Source: Ruminococcus sp. UBA3286
GTDB taxonomy: Bacteria; Bacillota; Clostridia; Oscillospirales; Ruminococcaceae
DNA: 5,204 nt
Reading direction: 5' to 3'
NCBI GenBank assembly: GCA_002362135.1
Contig: DETO01000047.1
Span: 1-5,204, forward strand
In this document: positions 1-5,193 of the stretch, piece after piece
Position numbering within the stretch: position 1 is the stretch's first letter
Layout: each line of letters begins with the position of its first letter
Notes under the pieces: model-generated
Databases searched by the model: none
The model's input: the letters and a program-made list of their open reading frames with translations, nothing else
Told to the model about the DNA's origin: nothing
Made by a program: the position numbers and the translations under genes

Positions 1-6
1 TATAAT
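1..6 (+). promoter_or_regulatory. Probable -10 element of the csoR-copA promoter (cut by window edge)
   Basis: A perfect TATAAT hexamer is the first thing in the window. The matching -35 would lie upstream, outside the window, so it cannot be checked. Transcription would start near position 13, giving a leader of about 40 bases that carries the operator-like palindrome (23-39) and the csoR ribosome binding site (43-47). A repressor bound just downstream of the start site would block initiation or escape. This is an inference from position and consensus. Confidence 0.5.
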
Positions 7-22
7 ATATACAGTTGAAAAA

Positions 23-39
23 ATACCCCTATAGGGTAT
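23..39 (+). promoter_or_regulatory. CsoR-type copper operator
   Basis: The sequence ATACCCCTATAGGGTAT is a near-perfect inverted repeat: ATACCC on the left mirrors GGGTAT on the right around a TA-rich centre, with one extra C on the left. Operators of CsoR-family repressors are known for this pattern of a C-run and a G-run flanked by TA and AT. It lies between the putative -10 and the csoR start codon, so CsoR bound here would repress its own operon until Cu(I) releases it. Binding by this particular repressor is inferred from site type and adjacency. Confidence 0.8.
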
Positions 40-53
40 ATCGGAGGTTTAAT

Positions 54-359
54 ATGAATGAAAATCATGATTGCTGCTGCCGTTTTAAAAAAACTCCCAG
101 AAGCGAGGAGACTTCGCGGCAGTTAAGAAACAGAATAAACAGGATAGTCGGGCAGCTTAACGGTATTCAGAAAATGCTCGACGAAAACCGTTATTGCGGC
201 GATATTCTTACGCAAATTTCCGCCGTGGAAAGCGCTCTTCAAAACGTCGGATACATGATACTTGAAGAACATATGCAGACTTGTGTGATTGAAGAGGTCA
301 GAAACGGCAATAATGATATTGTTGCAGAAGCCGTTGAGCTTATCAAAAAATTAAAATAG
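54..359 (+). CDS. csoR: CsoR-family copper-sensing transcriptional repressor
   Basis: This 101-residue protein belongs to the CsoR/RcnR (DUF156) family of all-helical, metal-responsive DNA-binding repressors. The Cu(I) ligand set is visible: Cys48 (in RYCGDIL), His73 and Cys77 (in EEHMQTC). The spacings of 25 and 4 residues match those of the known Cys-His-Cys site of Mycobacterium tuberculosis CsoR. The first helix carries the conserved R-IGQ-like stretch NRINRIVGQLNGI (26-38). The N-terminus is unusual in having His5 and three consecutive cysteines (7-9), perhaps an accessory thiol cluster. I chose the ATG at 54 because GGAGG at 43-47 sits 6 bases upstream; a TTG at 15 keeps the frame open but would translate through the operator and has no ribosome binding site. 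The gene is co-transcribed with copA, and the operator upstream implies autoregulation and copper induction. Confidence 0.93.
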   Translation: MNENHDCCCRFKKTPRSEETSRQLRNRINRIVGQLNGIQKMLDENRYCGDILTQISAVESALQNVGYMILEEHMQTCVIEEVRNGNNDIVAEAVELIKKLK

Positions 360-369
360 GAGTATTGCC

Positions 370-2880
370 ATGAAAAAGTTAAAATATGACGTCACAGGCA
401 TGACCTGCTCAGCGTGTCAGGCTCACGTCGAAAAGGCTGTAAAAAATGTCGGCGGCGTTTCTACTGTTAATGTTAATCTGCTGCGAAATTTCATGCAGGT
501 CGAATTTGATGAAAATACCGCTGATTCCGCAAAAATCATCGCTGCTGTCGAAAAGGCAGGCTACGGCGCATCGGAACAAGGAGCTGAAATCTCCAAAAGC
601 AGCGGCGGCGACGAACTGAAAAAGATGAAATTCAGGCTTATCAGTTCCGTTTGCTTTCTCGTGCCGCTCTTTTATATATGTATGGGACATATGGTCAACG
701 CGCCTATTCCACCGATTTTAAGCGGCAGCGAAAACATGATGATATTTACTTTAACTCAGCTTTTGCTGACTGTTCCGATCATCGCCTTGAATTTTCATTT
801 TTTCAGTAACGGTTTCAAAAATTTGCTTCACCGCGCTCCGAATATGGATAGCCTCATCGCTATCGGCGCTTCGGCTGCATTTTTGTACAGTTTATACGGC
901 ACTTACATGATGGCTTATCATATGGGCAGAGGCGATCTCCCTGCTGCTCACGAATATATGATGAACCTTTACTACGAATCATGCGGAACGATACTCACGC
1001 TGATAACCGTCGGAAAATACCTTGAATCCAAAAGCAAAAGAAAAACTTCAGACGCCGTCAGCAAGCTTGTGAATCTTGCGCCTAAAACAGCTATCGTTCT
1101 GCGAAACGGTTCGGAAACGGAAATTCCCGCTTCTGAAATAGCAGTCGGAGATATTTTTATTCTTAAAGCAGGAGCGTCAGTTCCCTGCGACGGTACGGTT
1201 ATTGAGGGCAGCTGTTCCGTAGATCAATCGGCATTGACAGGCGAAAGTATTCCCGTAGTTAAAAACGTCGGCGATACCCTTATGAGCGCAAGCGTTTCCA
1301 CGGGCGGCTCGGTAAAATGCCGCTGCGATAAAACCGAAAAGGATTCGACTCTTTCGCAGATAATCGCTCTGGTGGAGGACGCCGCCGCTTCGAAAGCTCC
1401 GATAGCGCGTCTTGCCGATAAGATAAGCGGAATTTTCGTTCCTGTCGTTATAGCGATCGCAATTATAGCCGCTGCTGCATGGATTCTCTTCACACGTGAT
1501 TTCGCCGCTGCTCTTAAAGCTGCTATCTCTGTTCTTGTAATTTCATGTCCGTGTTCGCTGGGACTTGCAACTCCAACAGCAATTATGGTCGGAACAGGTA
1601 AGGGCGCACAAAACGGAATCCTCATAAAATCAGCTGAAAGCCTTGAGACTGCGCATCATATCACTACTGTCGTACTTGATAAAACAGGCACTTGCACCAA
1701 GGGAATCCCTACTGTCAGCGAAATCATTCCGCATGATATCTCCGAACGCGATCTTCTCACGCTCGCAGGCTCTCTGGAGGCGTATTCCTCCCATCCGCTC
1801 GCTAAATCAATTATGGAATTCTGCCACGATAAAAATATTCCCCAGCTGGGCTGTACGGATTATCGCGAGACGGAGGGCGGAGGAATTTCAGGCACGATCG
1901 GCGATAAAACCGTGATGATAGGCAATCTTCGCCTTATGAAGCAGAATAATATCGATCCTGCCGAGTTCGTAAGCAAAGCGGAGCAGGCTGCTGAAAACGG
2001 CGCAATTCCGCTTTATGCCGCTGTAAACGGTAAATTTGCAGGAATAATTACGGCTGCCGATCCGATCAAACCCACTTCCGCGGAGGCAATCTCCATGATG
2101 AAAGAAATGGGACTGAAAACAATCATGCTTACGGGCGACAATGCAAAAACAGCCGAAGCAATCCGCCGCGAACTGGATATTGACGAAGTATACGCCGAGC
2201 TTTTGCCGAAGGATAAGACGGATATGATAAATAAACTTCGCGAAAAGGGCGAGCGCACAGCAATGATCGGCGACGGAATAAACGACGCTCCTGCGCTTGC
2301 TGCTGCCGATGTAGGAATGGCTCTCGGAGCAGGTCAGGATATCGCAATAGAATCCGCCGATATCGTACTGATGAAAAGCGATCTCCGCGACGCTGCGGAA
2401 GCTGTCAGACTTAGCAGGGCTACAATGCGCAATATCAAGCAAAATCTCTTCAGGGCGCTTTTTTACAACGCTTTGGGAATCCCTCTTGCGGCAGGGCTTT
2501 TCTTCCCTATTTTCAAATGGCAGCTTAATCCTATGTTCGGAGCTGCTGCTATGAGTCTGAGTTCGGTTTGCGTTGTAACAAATGCGCTTAGGCTTAATCT
2601 TTTCAAATCTAAAAAGAGCGATATTCCAGAAGAATCGTCTACAAATGACTTGCAGCGAAAGGAGGTGACAACAATGAAGAAAACAATGTTCATCGACGGC
2701 ATGATGTGCAATCACTGCACGGGAATGGTAACTAAGGTGCTGAACGCTATCGACGGCGTTTCCGCTGAGGTTTCTCTCGAAAACAAATGCGCTTATATCG
2801 AGCTTTCAAAGGAAGTTTCCGATGATGTTCTCGTAAATGCAGTTACAGAAGCAGGTTACGAAGTCAAGGGTATCGAATAA
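370..2880 (+). CDS. copA: Cu(I)-exporting P1B-type ATPase with N- and C-terminal HMA domains
   Basis: An 836-residue membrane pump that uses ATP to expel Cu(I) from the cytoplasm. In order it has an N-terminal HMA domain (about 3-68) with GMTCSAC (Cys13, Cys16); four membrane helices (about 88-107, 124-143, 158-178, 196-216); the actuator domain with TGES (290-293); helices 5 and 6 (about 352-403) with the metal-gate CPC (393-395); the phosphorylation motif DKTGT (437-441); the His-Pro pair (475-476); the nucleotide-site glycines (503-505); TGDN (588-591); GDGIND (634-639); helix 7 with Tyr699-Asn700; and helix 8 with M728-S-L-S-S732. The CPC, YN and M-SS set is the Cu(I) (P1B-1) signature. 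A linker (about 744-768) leads to a C-terminal HMA (769-836) with GMMCNHC (Cys780, Cys783). Most CopA proteins carry their metal-binding domains only at the N-terminus. The start at 370 has TAGGAG (357-362) overlapping the csoR stop, so translation is probably coupled. All catalytic motifs are intact. Confidence 0.96.
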   Translation: MKKLKYDVTGMTCSACQAHVEKAVKNVGGVSTVNVNLLRNFMQVEFDENTADSAKIIAAVEKAGYGASEQGAEISKSSGGDELKKMKFRLISSVCFLVPLFYICMGHMVNAPIPPILSGSENMMIFTLTQLLLTVPIIALNFHFFSNGFKNLLHRAPNMDSLIAIGASAAFLYSLYGTYMMAYHMGRGDLPAAHEYMMNLYYESCGTILTLITVGKYLESKSKRKTSDAVSKLVNLAPKTAIVLRNGSETEIPASEIAVGDIFILKAGASVPCDGTVIEGSCSVDQSALTGESIPVVKNVGDTLMSASVSTGGSVKCRCDKTEKDSTLSQIIALVEDAAASKAPIARLADKISGIFVPVVIAIAIIAAAAWILFTRDFAAALKAAISVLVISCPCSLGLATPTAIMVGTGKGAQNGILIKSAESLETAHHITTVVLDKTGTCTKGIPTVSEIIPHDISERDLLTLAGSLEAYSSHPLAKSIMEFCHDKNIPQLGCTDYRETEGGGISGTIGDKTVMIGNLRLMKQNNIDPAEFVSKAEQAAENGAIPLYAAVNGKFAGIITAADPIKPTSAEAISMMKEMGLKTIMLTGDNAKTAEAIRRELDIDEVYAELLPKDKTDMINKLREKGERTAMIGDGINDAPALAAADVGMALGAGQDIAIESADIVLMKSDLRDAAEAVRLSRATMRNIKQNLFRALFYNALGIPLAAGLFFPIFKWQLNPMFGAAAMSLSSVCVVTNALRLNLFKSKKSDIPEESSTNDLQRKEVTTMKKTMFIDGMMCNHCTGMVTKVLNAIDGVSAEVSLENKCAYIELSKEVSDDVLVNAVTEAGYEVKGIE
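2658..2668 (+). promoter_or_regulatory. Strong internal Shine-Dalgarno for the copZ-like start
   Basis: AAAGGAGGTGA inside the copA reading frame is complementary over all 11 bases to the usual 3' end of bacterial 16S rRNA. Its GGAGG core ends 8 bases before an in-frame ATG (2674-2676), which is ideal spacing. It is a longer match than the sites in front of csoR, copA, the amidase or the carboxypeptidase in this window. Within copA it encodes linker residues Lys764-Glu765-Val766, where there is little structural constraint to explain the sequence. Confidence 0.85.
2674..2880 (+). CDS. copZ: Embedded CopZ-like copper chaperone, in-frame internal start within copA
   Basis: Starting at the ATG that is codon 769 of copA and sharing its stop, this gives a 68-residue protein made of exactly one HMA domain, the usual length of free CopZ chaperones. 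It begins MKKTMFIDGMMCNHC; the Cu(I)-binding cysteines are residues 12 and 15 of the small protein. CopZ-type proteins carry Cu(I) in the cytoplasm to the N-terminal domain of CopA and to CsoR-type sensors. The case for separate translation is the 11-base Shine-Dalgarno at 2658-2668 and the ATG at the exact edge of the domain. The same codons are also read as the tail of CopA, so two products from one frame are expected. Alternatives are a recent copA-copZ fusion in which the old start is a relic, or a tethered domain only. The domain identity is certain; independent expression is inference. Confidence 0.7.
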   Translation: MKKTMFIDGMMCNHCTGMVTKVLNAIDGVSAEVSLENKCAYIELSKEVSDDVLVNAVTEAGYEVKGIE

Positions 2881-2886
2881 GAAGAT

Positions 2887-2933
2887 TTAAAGGCAATACC
2901 ATTAAAAAATCGTGGTATTGCCTTTAATTTTGT
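2887..2933 (+). terminator. Rho-independent terminator of the copper operon, possibly bidirectional
   Basis: A perfect 15-bp inverted repeat, 2887-2901 (TTAAAGGCAATACCA) against 2913-2927 (TGGTATTGCCTTTAA), encloses an 11-base loop. It is followed by TTTTGT on the + strand. It begins 6 bases after the copA stop and ends 15 bases before the stop of the convergent amidase gene, so it serves the copper operon and may also stop transcripts from the - strand, although the U-run on that side is weak. Confidence 0.88.
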
Positions 2934-2942
2934 AAAAACAGA

Positions 2943-3680
2943 TTATATAATTATAAAGTCGCTGTTCGCATAGCCTGTTACGCCATTATAGCTTACTACA
3001 TACCAGCCATTATATTCGCCTGTAATAAGCATTGCAGCATTATTCGGGATCTTACCGATTATCGCGCCGTCCATAGACGGATAACTGCGGATATTAAGAT
3101 TTGAGCCATCCGTAGAGACCATACCGTACCTGACTGCCGTGGGCAAAATAAACGGTATGCCGAAATAATCGCAAAGCGAATCCACAAGATTTTTCGCGAT
3201 TTCATCGAGATTATTTTTCAGCCACGCTTCATCTGCGTAGTTATCATGATAGCCCAGTTCGCAAAGAACGGCAACCGCTCTTGTGCGGAGAACTTCTCCG
3301 AGACTATATGTCGGCAATGCGCGCGTTTTTTCGGGCAGAGGATATATCTCCTTTAAGTTATTCGAGATAATATTAGCAAGACGCTCGCTTTCACTGCTGG
3401 ATGGCGCGAAATATATATCGATACCACGAAGCTTTCCTGCCAGACTTTCCGGAGCGGCATTTGTATGCAGCGCAAGATGAACGTCAAAATCACCTGCATT
3501 CGAGTCGCTTATCGCTCCCTGAACATTTCTGTCCGGATCGTTTCTGACATAGGAGATACCGCTCGAAAGCAGATAAGGCTCCATACGGTCGGCAAGGAGG
3601 TTCATGTAAAGTTCCTCGTTGCCTTCAGTTGCGTATTTATTCCATTCCTGAGTTGAAGGACTTAAAAACAGCTTAGGCAT
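2943..3680 (-). CDS. N-acetylmuramoyl-L-alanine amidase (Amidase_3-like) with C-terminal SH3 domain
   Basis: This 245-residue protein has two parts. Residues 3-175 resemble Amidase_3 zinc enzymes that cut the bond between MurNAc and L-Ala in peptidoglycan. Visible sites are Glu22/Glu23 in GNEE (second metal ligand), His72 in LALHTNAA (third ligand) and Glu141 in VLCELGYHDN (catalytic Glu). Where classical members have the first ligand in a GHGG motif, this one has SPSTQ (7-11), a variant I recall from clostridial amidases, so the first ligand is uncertain. Residues 183-245 form a bacterial SH3-type domain (SNLNIRSYPS, GWYVVSYNG, TGYANSDFI), probably for wall binding. There is no signal peptide, so export would need lysis or a non-classical route. 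I chose the ATG at 3680 because AAAGGA (3690-3695) lies 9 bases upstream and the family begins at this point; the frame is open to 3746, but that extension has no family-like sequence. The gene lies downstream of the carboxypeptidase homologue in the same direction. Confidence 0.85.
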   Translation of the reverse strand: MPKLFLSPSTQEWNKYATEGNEELYMNLLADRMEPYLLSSGISYVRNDPDRNVQGAISDSNAGDFDVHLALHTNAAPESLAGKLRGIDIYFAPSSSESERLANIISNNLKEIYPLPEKTRALPTYSLGEVLRTRAVAVLCELGYHDNYADEAWLKNNLDEIAKNLVDSLCDYFGIPFILPTAVRYGMVSTDGSNLNIRSYPSMDGAIIGKIPNNAAMLITGEYNGWYVVSYNGVTGYANSDFIII

Positions 3681-3681
3681 A

Positions 3682-3769
3682 AAAAACATTCCTTTCGCCA
3701 GATTTGGATAATTATAGTCAAACAACTTGATAATATCCATAATCATTATATGCGAAAAGGAATGTTTTT
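3682..3769 (-). repeat. Inverted repeat/long hairpin covering the amidase ribosome binding site
   Basis: On the - strand, the arm AAAAACATTCCTTTTCGC (3769-3752) is complementary to GCGAAAGGAATGTTTTT (3698-3682): 17 pairs with a single bulged T, separated by 53 bases. An inner helix pairs GGATATTA (3738-3731) with TAATTATCC (3714-3706, one bulge), capped by TCAA/TTGA (3730-3727 and 3721-3718). The 3' arm contains the amidase Shine-Dalgarno AAAGGA and ends one base before its ATG, so folding would hide the ribosome binding site in transcripts from the gene upstream. The arm also ends in a T-run, so the same structure could act as a terminator for the carboxypeptidase transcript. The complementarity is read directly; function is inferred. 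Confidence 0.7.
3711..3739 (-). promoter_or_regulatory. Candidate amidase promoter P2
   Basis: A second perfect TATAAT on the - strand (3716-3711) has TGGATA (3739-3734, four of six consensus bases) 17 bases upstream. A start near 3704 would give a leader of about 24 bases containing AAAGGA, again free of the sequestering arm. It is weaker than P1 because of the poor -35. Confidence 0.3.
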
Positions 3770-3774
3770 GTGAA
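3745..3774 (-). promoter_or_regulatory. Candidate amidase promoter P1
   Basis: On the - strand, TTCACA (3774-3769, five of six consensus bases) and TATAAT (3750-3745, perfect) are 18 bases apart. Transcription would start near 3738, after the first arm of the inverted repeat. The resulting mRNA would carry the amidase ribosome binding site without its complementary strand. Such AT-rich sequence yields hexamers by chance, so this is a consensus-based suggestion. Confidence 0.45.
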
Positions 3775-3781
3775 TTTGAAC

Positions 3782-5179
3782 TTATTTTTTCTTCTTTTTA
3801 TTACCGACTTTCGGAACAGCATACTTCGGCTTTACCGGCTTCGCGCGGTTTTTGAAGAGTACATAGGAGTAAATACAGATCAGTATATAAATTCCGCAAA
3901 GCATTCCGGAAATGATAAAGGCTTTTTTGAACCATTTAGATTTCGGGAACATTTTTGCCGCGTACAAATTATATTTTGTCACTGATCTGTCAATGTCGGC
4001 AACCGCTATCAACTCGACCGTCGCAAGATCTTCTCCTGAATATTCAAGCGTAACTTCTCCCAGAACTTCGCCTTTTTTTACAGGCGCCTGCAATTCCGAT
4101 TTATACCATTTGATCTTGTCACGGCTGATCAGCGAAATATCCACTTCGTCATACCACAAAAGCGAGACTTCGTTTTTCGGACGGGCAAGCACATAATCGT
4201 TACCCTCGGAAAGGCTGACGGGAAGCTCGCCAAGTTCCGCCGATTCCGCAAGAACTACCTGATAGGAAAAATTGTTGAACGCCCAGTCGAACAGCGATTT
4301 CGCGTCGTCAAGGTGATAATAAGTTATATTTCCTTCAGAATCCGTCAGCGGCGCTTTCATTGCCACTACGAGGTAATTATTGCCGTCCTTGCCTGCAAGG
4401 GACACGATATTTCTGCCGCCAAGTTCCAGATTTCCCGTCTTTACTCCGCGGACTCCCGGATAATAATACTCGTCGCTTTCGGCATTCATCATGAGATTAG
4501 AATGATACCAGCGCCACGATTCTCTGTCCTCATGACGTTCAAGATTCGGTACGGACGGGTCGTACATATAGGTTGAGCAGATCTTATCAAAATTCGGCGT
4601 ATCAAGAGCGTATTCCGTAAGTATAGCCATATCTCTCGCCGTAGTGTACTGATCTTTATCATACATACCGGTTGGATTTGTAAAATGAGTTGCCGAAAGC
4701 CCGATCTCCGCCGCCTTCTGATTCATTTTCTCAACAAAAGCCGATATATCGCCTTCACCGATATTGTACGCAATAGTCTGCGCCGCTTCGACGGAGGACG
4801 TAAGCATCATGGCATATAAAAGGTCGTTATAGCTGAGAATATCGCCGTCGTAAATATCTGCATACCGCAGATCGTCTTTGAATTCCGTTTCGCTGAGCGA
4901 CGCATAAACAGATGAATCTATTGTCAATTCCTGCGTAAGATCACCGCATTCTTCAATGCACACGACCGCCGTCATAATATTTACAAGCGGCCCCGGAAGC
5001 TGCTTGGCGTCGGCATTTTTTTCATGTATCACAACATCGCTGTCAAGATTTATAAGTATCGCCGATTCGCTGTATATCGAATCTTTCAGCGTAAAATTTA
5101 CGGCTTCGGCTTTATATGGCTTCGCAAGCGGAAGGATTATAGCTGCCGCCGACAAAAGCGCTATGATTTGTTTTTTCAT
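3782..5179 (-). CDS. D-alanyl-D-alanine carboxypeptidase-like protein (DacF/PBP5 family) with lost catalytic residues
   Basis: A 465-residue exported, membrane-anchored protein. Residues 1-26 are a signal peptide (MKKQ, hydrophobic 5-19, likely cleavage after AEA). Residues 30-300 have the peptidase S11 (low-molecular-weight penicillin-binding protein) fold, with family landmarks HFTNPTGM (165-172), TARDMAIL (180-187) and KTG (247-249). The active-site SxxK, expected in the context P-A-S-x-x-K-I-M-T, reads P-G-P-L-V-N-I-M-T: Pro64 replaces the nucleophilic Ser and Asn67 the Lys. The SxN motif appears as S128-S-V130. A PBP5-type C-terminal beta domain follows (about 319-398), then one membrane helix (about 420-442) and a Lys-rich tail ending in five lysines. 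Active homologues trim the terminal D-Ala of peptidoglycan; this one probably cannot and may be a scaffold or regulator. The frame is intact, so it is not a decayed gene. AAAGGA (5188-5193) lies 8 bases before the ATG. The amidase gene follows 101 bases downstream. Confidence 0.88.
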   Translation of the reverse strand: MKKQIIALLSAAAIILPLAKPYKAEAVNFTLKDSIYSESAILINLDSDVVIHEKNADAKQLPGPLVNIMTAVVCIEECGDLTQELTIDSSVYASLSETEFKDDLRYADIYDGDILSYNDLLYAMMLTSSVEAAQTIAYNIGEGDISAFVEKMNQKAAEIGLSATHFTNPTGMYDKDQYTTARDMAILTEYALDTPNFDKICSTYMYDPSVPNLERHEDRESWRWYHSNLMMNAESDEYYYPGVRGVKTGNLELGGRNIVSLAGKDGNNYLVVAMKAPLTDSEGNITYYHLDDAKSLFDWAFNNFSYQVVLAESAELGELPVSLSEGNDYVLARPKNEVSLLWYDEVDISLISRDKIKWYKSELQAPVKKGEVLGEVTLEYSGEDLATVELIAVADIDRSVTKYNLYAAKMFPKSKWFKKAFIISGMLCGIYILICIYSYVLFKNRAKPVKPKYAVPKVGNKKKKK

Positions 5180-5187
5180 AGTTATAT

Positions 5188-5193
5188 TCCTTT
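5188..5193 (-). promoter_or_regulatory. Ribosome binding site of the carboxypeptidase-like gene
   Basis: AAAGGA on the - strand lies 8 bases before the ATG at 5179 and fixes this as the start. It sits in CGAAAGGAAT, the same ten bases found around the amidase ribosome binding site. The promoter of this gene lies outside the window; the remaining bases to 5204 show none. Confidence 0.75.

Noticed and set aside
15..42. Alternative csoR promoter: TTGAAA (15-20) with TATATC (37-42), 16-base spacing, operator between them
   Set aside because: The -10 is poor and the start of transcription would fall after the ribosome binding site, giving an mRNA unable to use it. The TATAAT at 1-6 fits better.
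15..53. TTG start that would extend CsoR by 13 residues
   Set aside because: It would translate through the operator palindrome, has no ribosome binding site, and adds residues unlike the family. The ATG at 54 has GGAGG 6 bases upstream.
441..447. A-AAA-AAT slippery heptamer in the first HMA domain of copA, reminiscent of the E. coli copA frameshift
   Set aside because: A -1 shift here meets a stop after eight codons and would cut the HMA domain in half (about 34 residues), so it cannot yield a chaperone. No clear stimulatory structure was seen.
1888..2715. Long open frame on the - strand inside copA (275 codons), plus other antisense frames within copA
   Set aside because: The translation is rich in Cys, His, Arg and Ser with no domain pattern. 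It is the antisense shadow of a strongly conserved pump gene.
3681..3746. Upstream ATG starts for the amidase (3746, 3740 and 3689)
   Set aside because: The ATG at 3689 is directly fused to the Shine-Dalgarno with no spacing, and the two further upstream lie in the loop of the inverted repeat and add no recognisable sequence or signal peptide.
3770..3985. GTG-started + strand frame preceded by AAAAGGA from the inverted repeat
   Set aside because: The apparent ribosome binding site is just the mirror copy of the amidase one, and the frame is antisense to the conserved carboxypeptidase-like gene.
3782..5179. Possibility that the carboxypeptidase-like gene is a decaying pseudogene or contains a sequencing error at the active site
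   Set aside because: The frame is continuous over 465 codons with intact signal peptide, KTG, beta domain and anchor. The active-site changes are several separate in-frame substitutions, not an indel.
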